DNA of 64,000 bases from Paratinospora sagittata (GCA_035771175.1 CM069596.1:10807001-10871000), one strand, 5' to 3'; positions 45,787 to 60,292 are shown, counted from the stretch's first letter. Translations and numbers: made by a program. Notes: generated by a model from the letters alone, not told the origin.

Positions 45787-47711
45787 TGTTATCTCAATGA
45801 TCCCCATGACATGAATGTTTTGATGATTCCAAATATCTTCAGTTGGTCTATCTAATGATCTTGTTAAGTGTTTCAGATTTATCAAGAATCAAGATCAAGG
45901 AACTGTGATCACAAGCCTATTGAACATCAAAGTAAAGTTTCGAGTCTGTCAATACTTAAAATGTAATGTCTATCGATCATCTTACTCTAAGCAAGATTTT
46001 TATTGTTTGCATAATTTGATCGTAACATTTTAATCGTACATTATGATTTCCAAAGTTTTTGTTTTGATTAAAAGAAACAATGATGTTTAATCTAGTTTTA
46101 ATTGAGAAATCAAAAACCACTTTCATAAAGTCTTTCAGGACGCTAATGTTTTAGCAGCGCCCTTCTGGACTTGATGAGTTAGGACGTTGATAAAATGTTA
46201 GGACGCTCAAGGTTGAGTTGAACTATTTAATAAGGACGCTTACTCATTAGTAGTGACCTTTCTTTTATCAACCTTTGAGAATGTCAGGACGCTAACTTAA
46301 TTTCAGCTCGCTGAAAATTTTTCTTTTATCTTTAAGTGATTTCTATCTTTAAGGACGATGATAAGTTATAAGTTGAATGAATTATCAGGACGCTACTTGT
46401 GTAGGAGCGCCCTCATCCTTAGAATCAACTTAAGTAGCTTTCAGGACGCTCACCGTCCCTCAGCGCGCTTAAACATGTTTTAAAATGGCTTTTAATAGTT
46501 TAGGACGCTCACACTTGAGTAGCGCTCTCATATGTTTTGCGTTTTAAAACCAAGCAGGACGCTTATTGCGAAGTAGCGCCCTCATGCTTTAAGTCGTTTA
46601 ATTGTCAAAGCAAGTCAGGACGTTTATTACTTAGTAGCGCCCTCACTTCACTGTTTAGTAGGACGCTGATATTCTATGAGCGCCCTCAAAAGAACAAAAC
46701 GACAGAAATGATATTTTTGTTGTTATGACATGTACGTCCTTTTAGCCAACTTTTCAGAACAACTTTTCGTACAAAATCAATTTTTTGTATTTGTAAGAGA
46801 TATTCTCTAATTCACGAACCACGTCTTCTAAAACTTTCCTTATTTGTGTATCCGGAGAAAAACAAAATATTCATGAATTGTGCAGTTGCCATTTTCGTGG
46901 TATATTCTAGCTGTTGTGAGTAAACGTTCATATTTGAAATTTAAATTCAAATGAACAACAACTTCATCTCTACAAGTCTATAAACACAGACACTTAACAA
47001 TTTGTTAAGCACCGAAAATTTTCTGAGCTAAAACACTTTTTCAAAGCTAGTTGAATTTTCATCTAGTCAAGAAAACGTTTAAGTCGATTTGTTTTCATAG
47101 TAGTTTTCTTTGAGACTTTACGCATTCAAAAGATTTTCATACTGAGCTAACATCTTATCTTTATTTGAAAATCTATTTAAAGTTTTGAACTGTTTTCACT
47201 CAAATCGTTCAGCACTATTTTAACTTATATCATTCTTGCTGAAAGAGTAATTTGAGAGATAGTTCATAGGATACAGTTGTACTCAATTTCATATCATGTG
47301 TATTGTATCAAGGTTGTAACAGTAGTTACATAAACTACTGAGTTGATATTCTTCTGTCAACGAAGTTAGGTTGTCTTACACCCGTAAGTTGAGAAACGGT
47401 AGTTCTCACATCCGTAGGTTGAGATAGGTTGGTCTCACGCCTTCAAGCTGAGTAGTATAACGGTTGTTCTCACACCCGCAAGTTGAGAAAAGGTGTAACG
47501 GTTTGATTTTCACCCATAAGAAGGTCTATAGCGGTAAGGTTAAAATCCTAACAGAGGAGGTTAGGTAGTGGACGTAGGCAAGTAGTCGAACCACTATAAA
47601 TTGACTGTGCATACTTGCATATTTTTCTACACTTTAATCTTGCCATTGTAATTAATTTTAAATTGTCTAAGTGTCCAATTCACCCCCCTCTTGGACGTAA
47701 CTGGCCCAACA
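45787..47711 (+). repeat. 5' LTR of Copia-type element, copy B
   Basis: It runs from TGTTATCTCAATGA to GGCCCAACA, 1925 bases. It keeps the ~190-base segment (about 46697-46886) lost from the copy-A 5' LTR. The hairpin-repeat array spans about 46135-46690. Confidence 0.88.
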
Positions 47712-47713
47712 AT

Positions 47714-47724
47714 TGGTATCAGAG
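47714..47724 (+). other. Primer-binding site (tRNA-iMet), copy B
   Basis: TGGTATCAGAG lies two bases after the LTR end, as in copy A. Confidence 0.85.
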
Positions 47725-47767
47725 TAGTGTTGCACTTCAAAAAAACATCACAATTTCTTTAATATCA

Positions 47768-48940
47768 ATGGCAATGACCAGAGGGAACGTCATAGAAGTA
47801 GGTCAACCTTTAGAGAGACCACCTCTGCTCAATAAAGAATTGTTTGAAGATTGGACGATAAGGATGAAAACCTTTCTACGATCTAAGGATATCGGTCTAT
47901 GGGAAATGGTTGTAAATGGCTACACCATGCCCAACAAGCCTATTGAGTTATGGACAGATAAGGAAAGACTAAATGACAAACTTAATGCTCAAGCAGTCTA
48001 TGCCTTGTATTGTTCTCTACCCGAGGAAGAAGTAGAAAGCGTAGTTCATCTTGAGAGTGCCAAGGAAATTTGGGAAACTCTCAAATCACTTCATTGTGAT
48101 AAGATTAACATTTGAGATGAAAAGCTCAAAGAGTCTAATAAACTATTCAATGCCTTTGAGATATTAGAGAATGAATCTCTCGATACGGCATGCAACAGAT
48201 ATCAATCCATTCTTGACGGAATGCAAGAACTGAATCAGGAAATACATGTTGAAATATCTTTAGTATATTTATGTGACAAGCTTCCAAAAAGATGGAATGA
48301 TAAGCTGACTATGTTAGCTGAATCTGTTGAACCATGGGAAATGAATTCAAAAGAGCTCTGTGATCTCTTGTAAACCATGAAAAGAAGGGATGAAACTAGA
48401 AACCAAGTTAGAATATTAGAAGAGTCAATAGCCTAGTTTAGGGTTCTAGAAAGTGAGTCTGTTCATGAGAACCTGCAATGTTTTATATGTCTTGTAAATG
48501 AATTTGAACACTTTGGAAAAACATTATCTCATTCTACTTTAGTACAATATTTTTTCAATAGTTTTCTTGAGAACTGGAAATATAAAATAGATTTTATAAA
48601 CGAGTTCTCAAATCCATTTGAAATCAGTTTTCAAAAAATTGATTATATTTTGAGTGGGATAGAAATGTCAACTGAGAGAGAAGACATTCTTGCAAATTTA
48701 CCAACCAGGAGTGAAAGTGAACTGACTGATGATATACACTCTCTGTGTCATCAATCCTCAACAAGTACATCCAGAATGCTCAATGAAAGACCTCCTGATA
48801 GAATGTCGATAAAGAAGTCGGGATGGAGGACAAAGATAATGAACTATCTCAGCTGCTTCAAATGGAAAGGTATAAAAGTCTCTCTCATCACAAATGCTAT
48901 TATCAGAATATTTTTATCAGTGATAAATAATTGTCTTTAA
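47768..48940 (+). pseudogene. Copia-type gag-like region (UBN2 family), copy B, degenerate
   Basis: From ATG 47768 the frame is open to TGA at 48113-48115, through PPLLNKELFEDWTIRMKTFL and EIWETLKSLHCDKI. That TGA replaces a CGA (Arg) present in copy A. The 2-base deletion of copy A is absent here. The later TAA (48371-48373) and TAG are shared with copy A, and the second gag-like half follows to 48940. Confidence 0.75.
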
Positions 48941-49441
48941 TCATTCAATGCTTAGAATGTTCAAACAATTTCTTCATGTTCAAATTATTATGGAATGGTT
49001 AATGGTGGATAACTTATGATATTGTTCAACCATGCGTTACTTAAGGCTATTTGGTCAAATCTAACAAATAGCAATGTTTAATGTCCTGAAGAGAGATATC
49101 GACAAGTGAGGATGCTAACGCGTATATTAGCTCTAGTCGATGATGATCGCTAGTTAAAAGTAGGGCACTGCTCGGTCACAAATGTAAAATAACATAAACC
49201 GCATTTAGTGACTAGAAAGTGTCACGTGCTGGAGTGTGCATCAGGAGGGAGCTTATCGCTTTCTCACTATAAAATGCAACTTTTGTAACTTAGCTGTTAC
49301 TTTTCACCTTTTGTGCCCTAGGACGCTTCAACGACAATTTACCTGAACTCGCCTCAGATTTACCGCTAAATCTTCATCTTTAACCCTTGGTAAATCTCGT
49401 TATCTGTTTGTTTCTGAATCTTCTATTCTCTATTGTATTAG

Positions 49442-50816
49442 TCTGTCAGTACTTAAAATGTAAAGTCTATCGATCATCTTACTCTTAGCAAGATTTTTAT
49501 CATTTGCATATTTTGATCGTAACATTTTAATCGTATCTTATAATTTTTCAAGTATTTGTTTTGATTAAAGAACCAATGATGTTTTGTCTAGTTTTAATTG
49601 AGAAATCAAAAACCATTTTTATAAAGTCTTTTAGGACGCTAATATTTTAACAGCGCCCTCCTGGACTTGATGAGTCAGGATGCTCAAGGTGGAGTTGAAA
49701 TATTTAATAAGGATGCTTACTCGTTAGTAGTGACCTTTCTTTTATCAACCTTTGAGAATGTCAGGACGCTAACTTAGTTTCAGCTCGCTGAAAGATTTTC
49801 TTGTATCTTTAAGTGATTTCTATCTTTAAGGACACTGATAAGTTATAAGTTGAATGAATTATCAAGACGCTACTTGTGTAGGAGTGCCCTCATCCTTAGA
49901 ATCAACTTAAGTAACTTTCAGGGCACTCACAGTCCGTCAGAGCGCTTAAACATTATTTCAAAACTGCTTTTAATATTTTAGGACGCTTACTCTTGCGTAG
50001 TGCCCTCATATCTTTTGTGTTTTAAAACCAAGCAGGACTCTTATTGCGAAGTAGCGCCCTCATGCTTTAAGTCGTTTAATTGTCAAAGTAAGTCAGGACG
50101 CTTACTACTTAGTAGCACCCTCACTTCATTGTTCAGTAGGACGCTGATATTCTAGGAGCGCCCTCAAAGGAACAAAACGACAGAAATGATATTTTTGTTG
50201 TTCTGACATGTACGTCCTTTTAGCCAACTTTTTAGAACAACTTTTCGTACAAAATCAATTTTTTGTATTTGTAAGAGATATTCTCTGATTTACGAACTAA
50301 GCCTTCTAAAACTTTCCTTATTCGTGCATCTAGAGAAAAATAAAATATTCATGAATTATGCAGTTGCCATTTTCGTGGTATATTCTAGCTGTTGTGAGTA
50401 AACGTTCATCTTTAAAATTTAAATTCAAATGAACAACAGCTTCATCTCTACAAGTCTATAAACACAGACACTTAACAATTTGTTAAGCACCGAAAATTCT
50501 CTGAGCTAAAACACTTTTTGAAAGTTAGTCAAATTTTCATCTGGTCAAGAAAAAGTTTAAGTCGACCTATTTTCACAGTAGTTTTCTTTGAGACTTTACG
50601 TATTTTAAAGATTTTCATACTTAGCTAACATTTTATCTTTATCTAAAAATCTATTTGAAGTTTTGAACTATTTTCACTCAAATCATTCTGCACTGTTTTA
50701 ACTTATATCATTCTTGCTGAAAGAGTAATTTGAGAGATAGTCCATAGGATACAATTGTACTCAATTTCATATCTTGTATATTATATTAAGGTTGTAACTG
50801 TAGTTACATAAACTAC
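49442..50816 (+). repeat. 3' LTR remnant of Copia-type element, copy B
   Basis: It starts inside the LTR at TGTCAGTACTTAAAATG because of the deletion and ends at ACATAAACTAC, the same truncation point as copy A. It contains the hairpin-repeat array. Confidence 0.85.
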
Positions 50817-52552
50817 ATAGGAATGATAGGCTGCTAACCAATCCATTCCTAGGATAACATCAAATTCTAAGAACTCTAAAGTTCACAGGCATTTCATAAT
50901 CACCCAATCTAACAATCCATTACCCACAAATCATGTTAGGGTAGATTCTTTCCCCTGCTGCCATACTCAACATTAACCGTGTACTAGCTCTAACAGGAGT
51001 AAGTTTTAATCTATCTACCACATGTCTAGAAATAAAAGATAATGTAGAACCAACATCAATAAGCACATGCATAGGTACATCACAAATAATGATCATACCT
51101 TCCACTAATGTCTTTGATGCTTCTGGATCAGGTTCAGTCATTGTTTTAGCTTTCTCTTTACTAATAAGCTGAGGAATGCTTCCTTTAGATACTACTGGTG
51201 GACTCAGACACTCAAACCTCCGATGTCTAGGTTGTCCACACTGATAACAAATATATGGTGCTCTAAGTGTAGTAGATCCCACCTGTGAAATTGTGTCAGG
51301 TACTCTAAAAGTCTAACTCTTACTCCCTCTGCCTTTACCTCTGCCTCTGGCATATGTCTGCTGCACTGGTGGTTTAGTCACAGTACTATGAGTTTGTATA
51401 GCAGTTGGTATGGATAGAGTAGTCTCAGACTAAATCACAACTCCTCCTAGTACAGTATGGAACTTACTCGGTGCACCCTTACTGAACTTCTGTCATTTCC
51501 CCCACTTCTTCTTACCCCATGAAGAATGTGGCTTACTAGCAAAAGTTGCATGTATCTGTGGTGCCCCACTCTGAATCGCCTACACCATACTAGTGCTCTA
51601 CCGCTCCACCAACTCGAATTTCAAAGCCCTATTAACAACTTGTCTGTACTAATCTATCCCAGTCACGGACAATGCCTGCTGAATCACTGGTCTCAATCCC
51701 CCACAAAAGTATGAAATCATTTCTTCCTGATCCTTAACTAACTTAGGTGCATAAGCAGACTGTTGAGTATAATGAAACTCATACTCACGTACTGTCATGT
51801 CGCCTTGCTTGAGATTTAAGAATTCAAGCTTTTTCCTCTCTCTCTCAGTAACAGGAACATACATTTCAAGGACCTTCCGTAGTCAACATTGATAGCCACT
51901 ACTGCCCTGCATTACTTTTCAGCATGTGGGCAGCAAGCAAAACCTGAGTCTCATCATCAAGTTTTAAGGATCTGGCATTCTTCTCCATATTAAAGATCCA
52001 ATCCTCTGTCTACTTGAGATTTACACCACCATAAAACTTCTGAGGTTTCATTCTCATAAACCTCTGCATCAAATCAGACTGATGCTTCATCACCTCTCTT
52101 GCTGATGATGTGCGTGTGGAGGACGGTTGTGATACAGCTGTAGCAGGCTTTGCTGCAATCTTTGTCCTACTAGTTTCTACCTCGACCCTACTAGGTCCAG
52201 CAAGTAGTTGGTTGGCGTATTACAACCTCCATTCTTGCCATCCACTCCTGCATCTATGAATTCTGGGCCGCCATTAATCGACCCTGAGCCTCAACTAGTT
52301 CTTCCAACCTCTTGATTTTATCCTGATCTGTAGGCTTCATACGTGTAATCTTTCTCGGTCTGCCTCTCTTTCTCATACAACTGAGAAAAAAATGAGGCAA
52401 CTATCACATATAGAGAAGCAACAGATCATCTAATATCATATCTACCATACTATATTACTACACAGAAAAAATAATATAGTAACGCTTATGCATTATCTTG
52501 AAACTTTTAAATTCCTAAGTCTTTTACAAAACCTAGGCTCTGATACCAACGC
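50817..52552 (-). pseudogene. Gypsy-2 gag-protease remnant with primer site, copy B
   Basis: Gag parts on the minus strand include ERERKKLEFLNLKQGDMTVR and FCGGLRPVIQQALSV (51649-51864). The CCHC knuckle CYQCGQPRHRRFEC and the protease-like VLIDVGSTLSFIS are at 50920-51282. The primer site lies next to the LTR at about 52532-52548. Pol is missing as in copy A. Confidence 0.8.
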
Positions 52553-55500
52553 TGACAGGACCCCATCACAATCCCCCAGGGCATCCTGACCGACACAGGA
52601 ATCTAACCATCCTGTTCCCCCATAGGACGATTAGATCCCTGTTAAGCCTCAACCGAGACTCTAACAGAGTCTCCCCTGAAAACTGGACATCTCACAATCT
52701 CAAATAACCTGATAAACATCACATCCACACATATATATCACATCAACCCAAATATATATATCAACATTCGCACCATAGATTACATCATACTCATATTTAA
52801 AGTTCCAACCCTGCTAACATCTAGCAATTTTTCTAAAATTAATAACACATTCATCTACTTAGTTATACATGTGGGGTTATATCCATATATTTACAAAATC
52901 AAAATACATGTATATCAAGTCTTCAACCTACATCAAAACAAAACTCTAGCAAGGTTCTCCTATCTCACTGATAGGCTATTCCTTTGTCCTTATCTGCAAC
53001 TGAAGGAACTGAAAATTTTGGGAATAGAATGAGCCAACGGTGCCCAGTGAAATAGAATATTCAATCATACCATCATTCACACATCTACATAATCATGCAT
53101 GCTCATGTATATTATGCAAATCAACGTGCAAACACCAATGTATATGCACATTCAATATAATATGCAATTCACATTCACATGCAATCATAGCAATCCATTC
53201 TCATTCTCATTTCAATTAGCTTTCCCAAGACTTACGTAATACATAGTCAATAGGTACTAACATAACTCACTAAAACATTTTAGCCAGATGGTAAAGTGGT
53301 TTAGTTCTATATACTATCTAGGAGCTTGGGATTCTTGTCATAGGTAGAACGGTCTCATCATCTCCAGTGGACAATGAAGAGGCAATCACGTTACTCATTC
53401 AAGGGTTGGGAGTCTCGTAAGTCGATGCATATGATGAGATCAATATTTGTTGATGGACCTGTCACTTATCTATATTTGTTGACATTACATTTATAAACAC
53501 AAATACATCAATTGAAATATAACATACATGATTCAAACTAATCATATAGTTTATGCATCATTTTCATAAAAAGTATGCAAACGCCTCTATGAGGTCACGT
53601 TAAGATAACACATGCCTACACTTTCCCCATTGCGCTATGGGTTCAGACCAGCGCATTATCCATCACAAATCCTTTCACCCTTACATTCCTCATAGAGAGT
53701 CCCATCCATTACACACTTGTAAGTGACTCCGGACGTACATTTTCCAAAGGAACAAGTATGAGAAAAGATAACCAATGCCAAAGTATTCAATCCAAAATAC
53801 TCAAGACAATACCATACATATAAATCCATTTGTAATGATCATAAATACTATGCACATATACAATAAAATGCATATCATTCAACAATTTTATTTTATTTAA
53901 ATACAATGCCATAAATGGAGAAATAAAAAGAGAAATACTCACTACCAACCACAAGCCAAAAGCCCTCAAATTGGCTAATCAAAACACAATGACCTGAAAT
54001 AAATCAGATTCATATATGATCAATTTCAAGTTCAATTATTCATAATTGCATAATTCTCATAAAATCCCCAAATCCCTACAATTCAACACTTAACTCCAAA
54101 TTATCAATGTCCACCCCATAGGCATCCATCTTGCCAAATTACATGATCATACAAAGTCTAGGCCTAGGCCAACATAAATCACTTACATTCCATCACATGC
54201 TCAATTTATCAATTCTAAATCAATTGCATCAAAATCTCCAATTTAGGAAATTCTCTACAATAGGCCAACATGGCCAAATTAAACTAATCAACAATCCATA
54301 ACATGAGAATTCCTCAATTGACACTACTAATGTTTCAAGCATGCCAATTTATGCAATATAGGTCACATGCATTCCAAATGGAAAGCTATAGGTCACATTT
54401 CTAGAGTTAGAGTCAAATACATGGCTTCACATGTAAAGACCTTTAATAATGGAATTAGAAACATTAATTACACTCCTAATTCAATGCACTGTTCGGATGT
54501 AACAAACTGCCAAACAAAATATCCAATAACTAAATTAATTGTTCAGATTCAAGAATATCAAGAGACAAACCTTCTGTCCAAAATTGAGCTAAATCCAACG
54601 ACAAATCAAAGAGATACGCCTTTTTGATTAAGACAACTGTAATTGGACGGTTTCTCCCCTCCTGCTGAAAATACTTGAACTCAAATGATTATATCTCACA
54701 AAATAACATCTTAACCGTTCATAATGCAAAAAGTTCAGTTGTGAACTTTCTTCTGAAGTATCACATCCATCCAACGGTAGATTTAGGAGATCCAGCAGTT
54801 TGATCTAAACTGTTCGAGAAATCCAGATTTTTCGACCAATTGTATTTGGAAGGTTATAACTCTTAACATCAGACTCCAATCACGATCTCCACCGACATAA
54901 CAAAGAGATATCAAAGATGAACAAGCTGACCAATTTTAAGCTTAATCCAACTATGGATCAAAGAGATCTAGCCTCTGATGCTAAATGCTGGAAGGATGAT
55001 TTCTTCTCTCCTTCCTCTCCTTTTTTTTTTTCCTTTCTCTCAACCTTACTCTCTCAAAAACGTCCCCCAAGGAAGAATATGAGAGATTGAGGCACATGTT
55101 ACACCCACATCACCCATTTTGCCAAGTGTTAATCATGCTCTAACACCATGCCAAGTGTTTGCTCAAGGGCTCATTTGTTAGCCACATGTCCTCTACCCAA
55201 TCGCAACCTCACACGTGAGTTGTTAACCAATCCATTAATTCCAACAATTTCATCATTTTTTTTTCATTTATTTAATCAATACATGTCCATTTCAAATCAT
55301 GGTCCAAATGACCCCATTATACAATTAATAACACATACATTAATATTAATATGTCACTATTAATATATTATTTTTAGTGATGTATATTATTATCACTATC
55401 AATGTCATTAGCACATAAATGACAATATTAATAATGATAATTCTCTAAAATAGCATACATTTGACACATCATCATCTACGCAATAAATAAAAATCATACA

Positions 55501-55613
55501 TTATATATATATGATCAAAATATAAGTATAATACACATTAAATATTTACACAAGCATCTAGAGTTGAGCAATCTACGTCACTGTGACGTCATTTGTGAAT
55601 GTGGGTCGTTACA
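52553..55613 (-). repeat. Gypsy-2 LTR on the primer-site side, copy B
   Basis: This is the counterpart of 23025-26092, 3061 bases, starting TGACAGGACCCC (one base changed from TGTCAGG) and ending GTGGGTCGTTACA. Confidence 0.75.
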
Positions 55614-55828
55614 ATTCGCCACTAGGCATGAAGTTTCTAAAATTGCAGGGTATCTCGCCTTGCTTGAGGTATAGTTTTTTCTTATTTTTCCATTTGGTTT
55701 ATACTACTTTGAGCAAAATGTTTATTATACTTGTCATTATTTTTCTAGGCTTAGTGCTATGAGCATTTTAAATTAGTTTGTCCACACGCCAACCCTTCAT
55801 ATACAAACAACCTCCCACAAACTCAAAG

Positions 55829-56290
55829 ATGGATCCCAAGAAAAAAAATGGGATTAGGAGACAATTATGTCTACACTTTGCTAGTGTTCATGTACACACC
55901 AAACGTTTTACTTTGGATCACGATGTTGAGCTTCCTTCTAATCTTAACCTTGATACTGCTATTCTTGGTTATATTTCCTTTACTGTTAAACCTGTTTGTT
56001 GTCCCACAATTTATCCCTCCAAAAACCTTGGTGCTCAATGTGCTAATTTATCTACTAGTAATGTGGTTGCACCAAAAAATGATGCGACGGATCCAGGGAA
56101 TGATGACTCGATGAAAATGGTGGAAGTTGATGTTAAGCCCAAGGCCACGTAGCGAGGAAAGAATGGCAGTATTAGCGGAGAGATCTCTTTTGATTCTAAT
56201 GATCATCTTGGTTCTCTTGAGCCTCTGGCACATTTTAGAAAAGGATCGAAGAAGTCTAAAAAGAAAAAGGACAAGCCATCAGCAAAGTAA
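55829..56290 (+). pseudogene. Unrecognised lysine-rich ORF, copy B
   Basis: This is the counterpart of 26308-26769, from MDPKKKNGIRRQ to the lysine-rich end, with the same in-frame TAG at 56150-56152 and only a few substitutions. No family is recognised. Confidence 0.35.
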
Positions 56291-56698
56291 ATTGTTAATC
56301 AGTATTGTCGTTGCAACCAATATAGGAGAGGCAGAGGTTAACCCGCCACTATTTTCATGTTCATCTTCTTCCCTAAACCCTAAACTCTTCTACTATTTTC
56401 ATCTTCCCATTCTTCTCACATTTTGTCTTTCAAATACTTCTTGAGACCTTTAAGAGTTATTTTGAAAGGGTTAAGACCCTTTTTAAAGGATTTTTGAGTG
56501 TTTTAAACCATGTTTAGTTGGTCTTCTAGAGTAGTAAAAACTCACTCGAGGGCATTCAAAATCTCTACTCTTCTAGTTTGAAAGGAGTTAAATCGAAGTT
56601 CTCAAGGTCATAAACGCCACAAAACGGGTCCATATGTCTTGTACAGCCATAAAAATAGACTTAAAGCACCATATTCCTGAAAAAACATCGAAAACACT

Positions 56699-56861
56699 CG
56701 GTTCGGTAGGACCCTACCGAACTTATGTCTTTGGTTCGGAAGTACAAGATCGAACCTAAGACAGTAGGTTCAGTTGGGTCCTACCGAACTTTTGCCCTCA
56801 GTTTGGTAAGACAGGACCGAACATATATCTTCGGTTCGGTAGGACACTACCGAATGTGTCA
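56699..56861. repeat. TTCGGTAGG/CCTACCGAA repeat cluster, copy B
   Basis: This is the counterpart of 27178-27340. The first unit is closer to a perfect palindrome (TTCGGTAGGACCCTACCGAA) than in copy A. Confidence 0.6.
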
Positions 56862-57766
56862 TGATGCAATTATTCATATATTTTCAATTAAATTATCTAA
56901 TGTATCAACTATAAATTAGAGATTATGGAACATACCTGATCATCTCACGCCATGAGATGCAAATTTATTGTCTCTTTTTCATTCCACGAATAATTTATTT
57001 TTGCTTGAATCATCCCAAGCTATCTTACAAGAATATATATTAGAGAGAGAGGATGGAAACACACATGATCAGAGCCAGAAGCATCCCTTCCTGGTAATTT
57101 TATTTTTTTTCATTTGACATAAGCATTCTATCTTTGCTGCGTGTGTTATTTTGTTGCCTCCAGAAAAGATCTCACCTTGTTCTACTTATTTGCTTCTTTC
57201 ATGTCAGTCGAGAGCCTCCCTTTTTTTCTTTAAGTCATATTCTCATCATTTTGCTCACTTTTTTTCTTTGTCATTGCACTTCTTCTTCATAAATCCCACG
57301 ATAATCTCATAAGAAATAAATTTATTGCAAAGCTAATGTCTTTTAGCTCCTTTGTATTTTCATGGGACATTAGCTACTAAATCCTTATACCACAGCTTAA
57401 TATATAGGAAATGATTTTTGAATACTTGGGCAGTATGCAGCTTCACCTTGAAGAGCTTATAAGTAAACAACAGCCCTTTTCTGACCAAAAAATAAATAAA
57501 AACAGCCCTTAAAGGTAACTTCAACACAAAGCCCAGCATGTAAGTTAAAATGCTCTTAAACCATACATTGGCTTGTTATACATAATTCAAAGCCATCAAA
57601 TGTAAACTACTATCTATAAGCACGCATGAGGTTGAAGAAAATTCTTTTCACTATCTTATCTTGTGTATAGCTTGAAATGTAAAGAATTTCATTGAAAAGA
57701 ATAAGTAATGGTTAGAACTGTCATGGGTCAAAACAACCCTAAAAAATATGAATAATGAACACCTAT
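56862..57766. other. Spacer downstream of ZFWD, copy B
   Basis: AT-rich, no gene. It lacks about 35 bases present near 27740 in copy A. It probably includes the ZFWD 3' region. Confidence 0.5.
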
Positions 57767-57892
57767 TTACACAATGAATAGTTAGGGAGTGTTAGTTCAA
57801 AGTCATCTTCTTGATTGTGAGGATCTTCCCAGGTATCAATCTTTCCATTTTCACCAGCAGCAAGGACTAGTAGGAGGAAGCTTCAGAATGTC

Positions 57893-60292
57893 TTATTGAG
57901 CAAACTTCCATACTTTAAGTTCTCCAGCTCCATCACCAGTAAAAAACAACCCACCAACGCCATTTCTGATAACCCGAATCTCTTGCTTGGAAAATATCCT
58001 TCCTCTCTCTTTAAACCTGAAACACACACACAACAGTAATTCCCATCTCATTGTCCATGCACACATTCTTCATCAAATTAGAGAGACAAGTAATAAACAT
58101 GGATGCATAAATAATTTAAGTGTTTTGTCTTTGGGTGCAGAACTTACGATGGCAGTTCATAGAAACGTACAATATTGTCGTTACATGAACACATTAACAC
58201 TGGCTTGGCATCTGCATCAGTCATGCCATTAAGTGCAAGTACACCCTGTAATAAACAAAGCAATGTGAAGATACAAATAATTAGTAAATCTCTGTAACAT
58301 GGTCAATAAGAGCAAGAGAGAGAGAGTCAGTCCATAAGTGGCTTACATGTTCTTCGATGTGGGTATAGACTACTTCCAAGCTCCCACTTTCGGTAGCGCC
58401 CCACACCTGCAGAACCAGAACAGAAACGAAATATTAAACAAAGGAAACATTTTTCTTCTTTTCCTTAGTCTGAATGGGTATTCTTACCTGCCTTATGTTG
58501 TCCTTTTCAGTTCATCCCACCCACATTTATATATTATCAAAATTAAATAAAACAATCATGTAAGAAACCAACCTTTATTGTTCCATCCAATGAGCTTGAT
58601 AAAAGATACTGATCCCAACAAAGAACAAACATAACGACATCTTTGTGTTCAGTCAAGACATGCATACACTGTAGATTCTCGAGGTCCCATACCTGAAAAT
58701 AAGTGTAATATGTAATGCCAATGAAAAAATACAACCCAATAAGATGACAATCTCTGTAACACAAACAATATGATTGTTTACAACACAAGGCTTCAAAGAA
58801 GCATCCCCTATTTAGGTCAAAAACTATATGCTACCAAAAAAATTATTTGCAAATAATACACACCAACAACTAAAAGCCAAAAAAATAAAAATAAAAAGAT
58901 TGGAGGAAAACAAACTTACTCTAACTGTATGGTCCATGGAGCCAGAGTATAGCCTGTTTGCTCCAACAACTAATGAAACAACAGGAAGATTATGGCCTTT
59001 CAGAGTGGCTGCTGGATCATAGGAGTTGGTCGCAGCATTATATCTCCAAACCAATATATTGCCATCCTGAACAATGAGAATCATATCTTATGCTAAAACC
59101 CCACCTGTCTAAGAAGATAAAAGAAAGTCGAAAAAAAATAATAAGAAGTCAATGACAGGAAATAATGAAAACAATACCTGGGTCCCAGCAAAAAGCATAT
59201 CACCATTAATGCTAGCTTCAAGGGAATAAACTTGTCCAACAGGCCCATTCAGATTAAGATCAGTATTGGTTTGACCATTCCAAGCCTGCAATATTCATCA
59301 TCGTCATTATGTGGAAAAATAAGTAATATAATTGCATGCATGCCTAGATAAAAAGAAACAATAAAATAAAATGGACATAAAAACAAAACAATAGCATCTC
59401 TTCCGTAAAAGTGCAGTTTACCTTGACAACATTTGAAGCCCCAAGGAAGACCCAAGGCCCTTCAGTAATCATACAGCCAATTTCACTTCCGAGGTTAACC
59501 ACATTAACACACTACGATGAAAGAAAGTGTTAGTGGTGTTCAACAAAGAGTCAAAAATAGCTTAAATCAAATCCAAAAGACTACAAGCTTGTAAGTAGGA
59601 ACCTGTCCAGTGTTACAATCCCAAATGCGCACTGTTCCATCTTTGCTTCCTGAAAAAAGCTTATCAGATCCCAGGGGAAGAACAATTCCATTGATGCCCT
59701 GTTACAAAAAAAATAAATTTAATAAGAAATCATTCAAAAGCAACACCCATAAAAAGAAAAAGAAGATAAACAAGACGTTGCAGTGTAGTTAATCAAAAAC
59801 AGCAATAATACCAACCTTCTCGTGTCCTTGGAGCTGTGTTAAGAAAGAGAAGCTATCGCTGACGAACCACTTGTGCTGATATCTACAGCTATCCCCATAA
59901 GTGCAATTTCCATTCATCCAATAGTGACAGCACTTGTCCTGAACCTTATTCTGAGGAGCAGGAGGAGGAGCCTTGACTGCTCCATCATCTCGGACCCATT
60001 TTGATTTTGAGGGCAGTTGCCCACGATTAGTGCCTTTCAAATTAGGGTTTGGCTTTTCATTGGAATTAGGGTTTGGCTTTCTGTGCGTAAGTGCTTGAGA
60101 AGTAGTAGTAGTAGTAGTAGAAACTGTGCCATTATTCTTGCTCAACTGTGGCATTTCGGCGTGAAGGAAGGGGCAACGGTATCTATTGCACCTCCCAGCC
60201 TGCCAATGATAGCATATTTTGCGAGATTGAGTAGTAGCAGGTGCCGCTCCCAAACGATTAAAAACTCTCCTGTTTCCAGCAACAACGGCCAT
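57893..60292 (-). CDS. CCCH zinc-finger / WD40 protein (ZFWD-like), copy B, apparently intact
   Basis: Nine coding exons: 59816-60292, 59603-59698, 59422-59511, 59178-59285, 58920-59066, 58573-58692, 58347-58406, 58148-58245, 57893-58016. They total 1320 bases with all introns GT..AG and no internal stop, giving 439 residues. Two CCCH fingers (C27..H44 and C122..H140) precede seven WD40-like blades. The exon-3 acceptor is TAG|TGTGTT, intact here. The C-terminus reads GGLFFTGDGAGELKVWKFAQ, matching the usual family ending better than copy A. Family members are plant proteins of about 430-440 residues, and the length here agrees. Introns, 5'UTR intron and promoter mirror copy A. This is the copy most likely to be functional. 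Confidence 0.92.

Larger units (their letters stand above)
45787..50816 (+). mobile_element. Copia-type LTR element, internally deleted, copy B
   Basis: It has the 5' LTR 45787-47711, a primer site, a gag-like region and a 3' LTR remnant. A 3618-base deletion relative to copy A removes the accessory ORF, the polypurine tract and the first ~160 bases of the 3' LTR. The junction (49441-49444) shows two bases of microhomology, TC. Confidence 0.82.
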
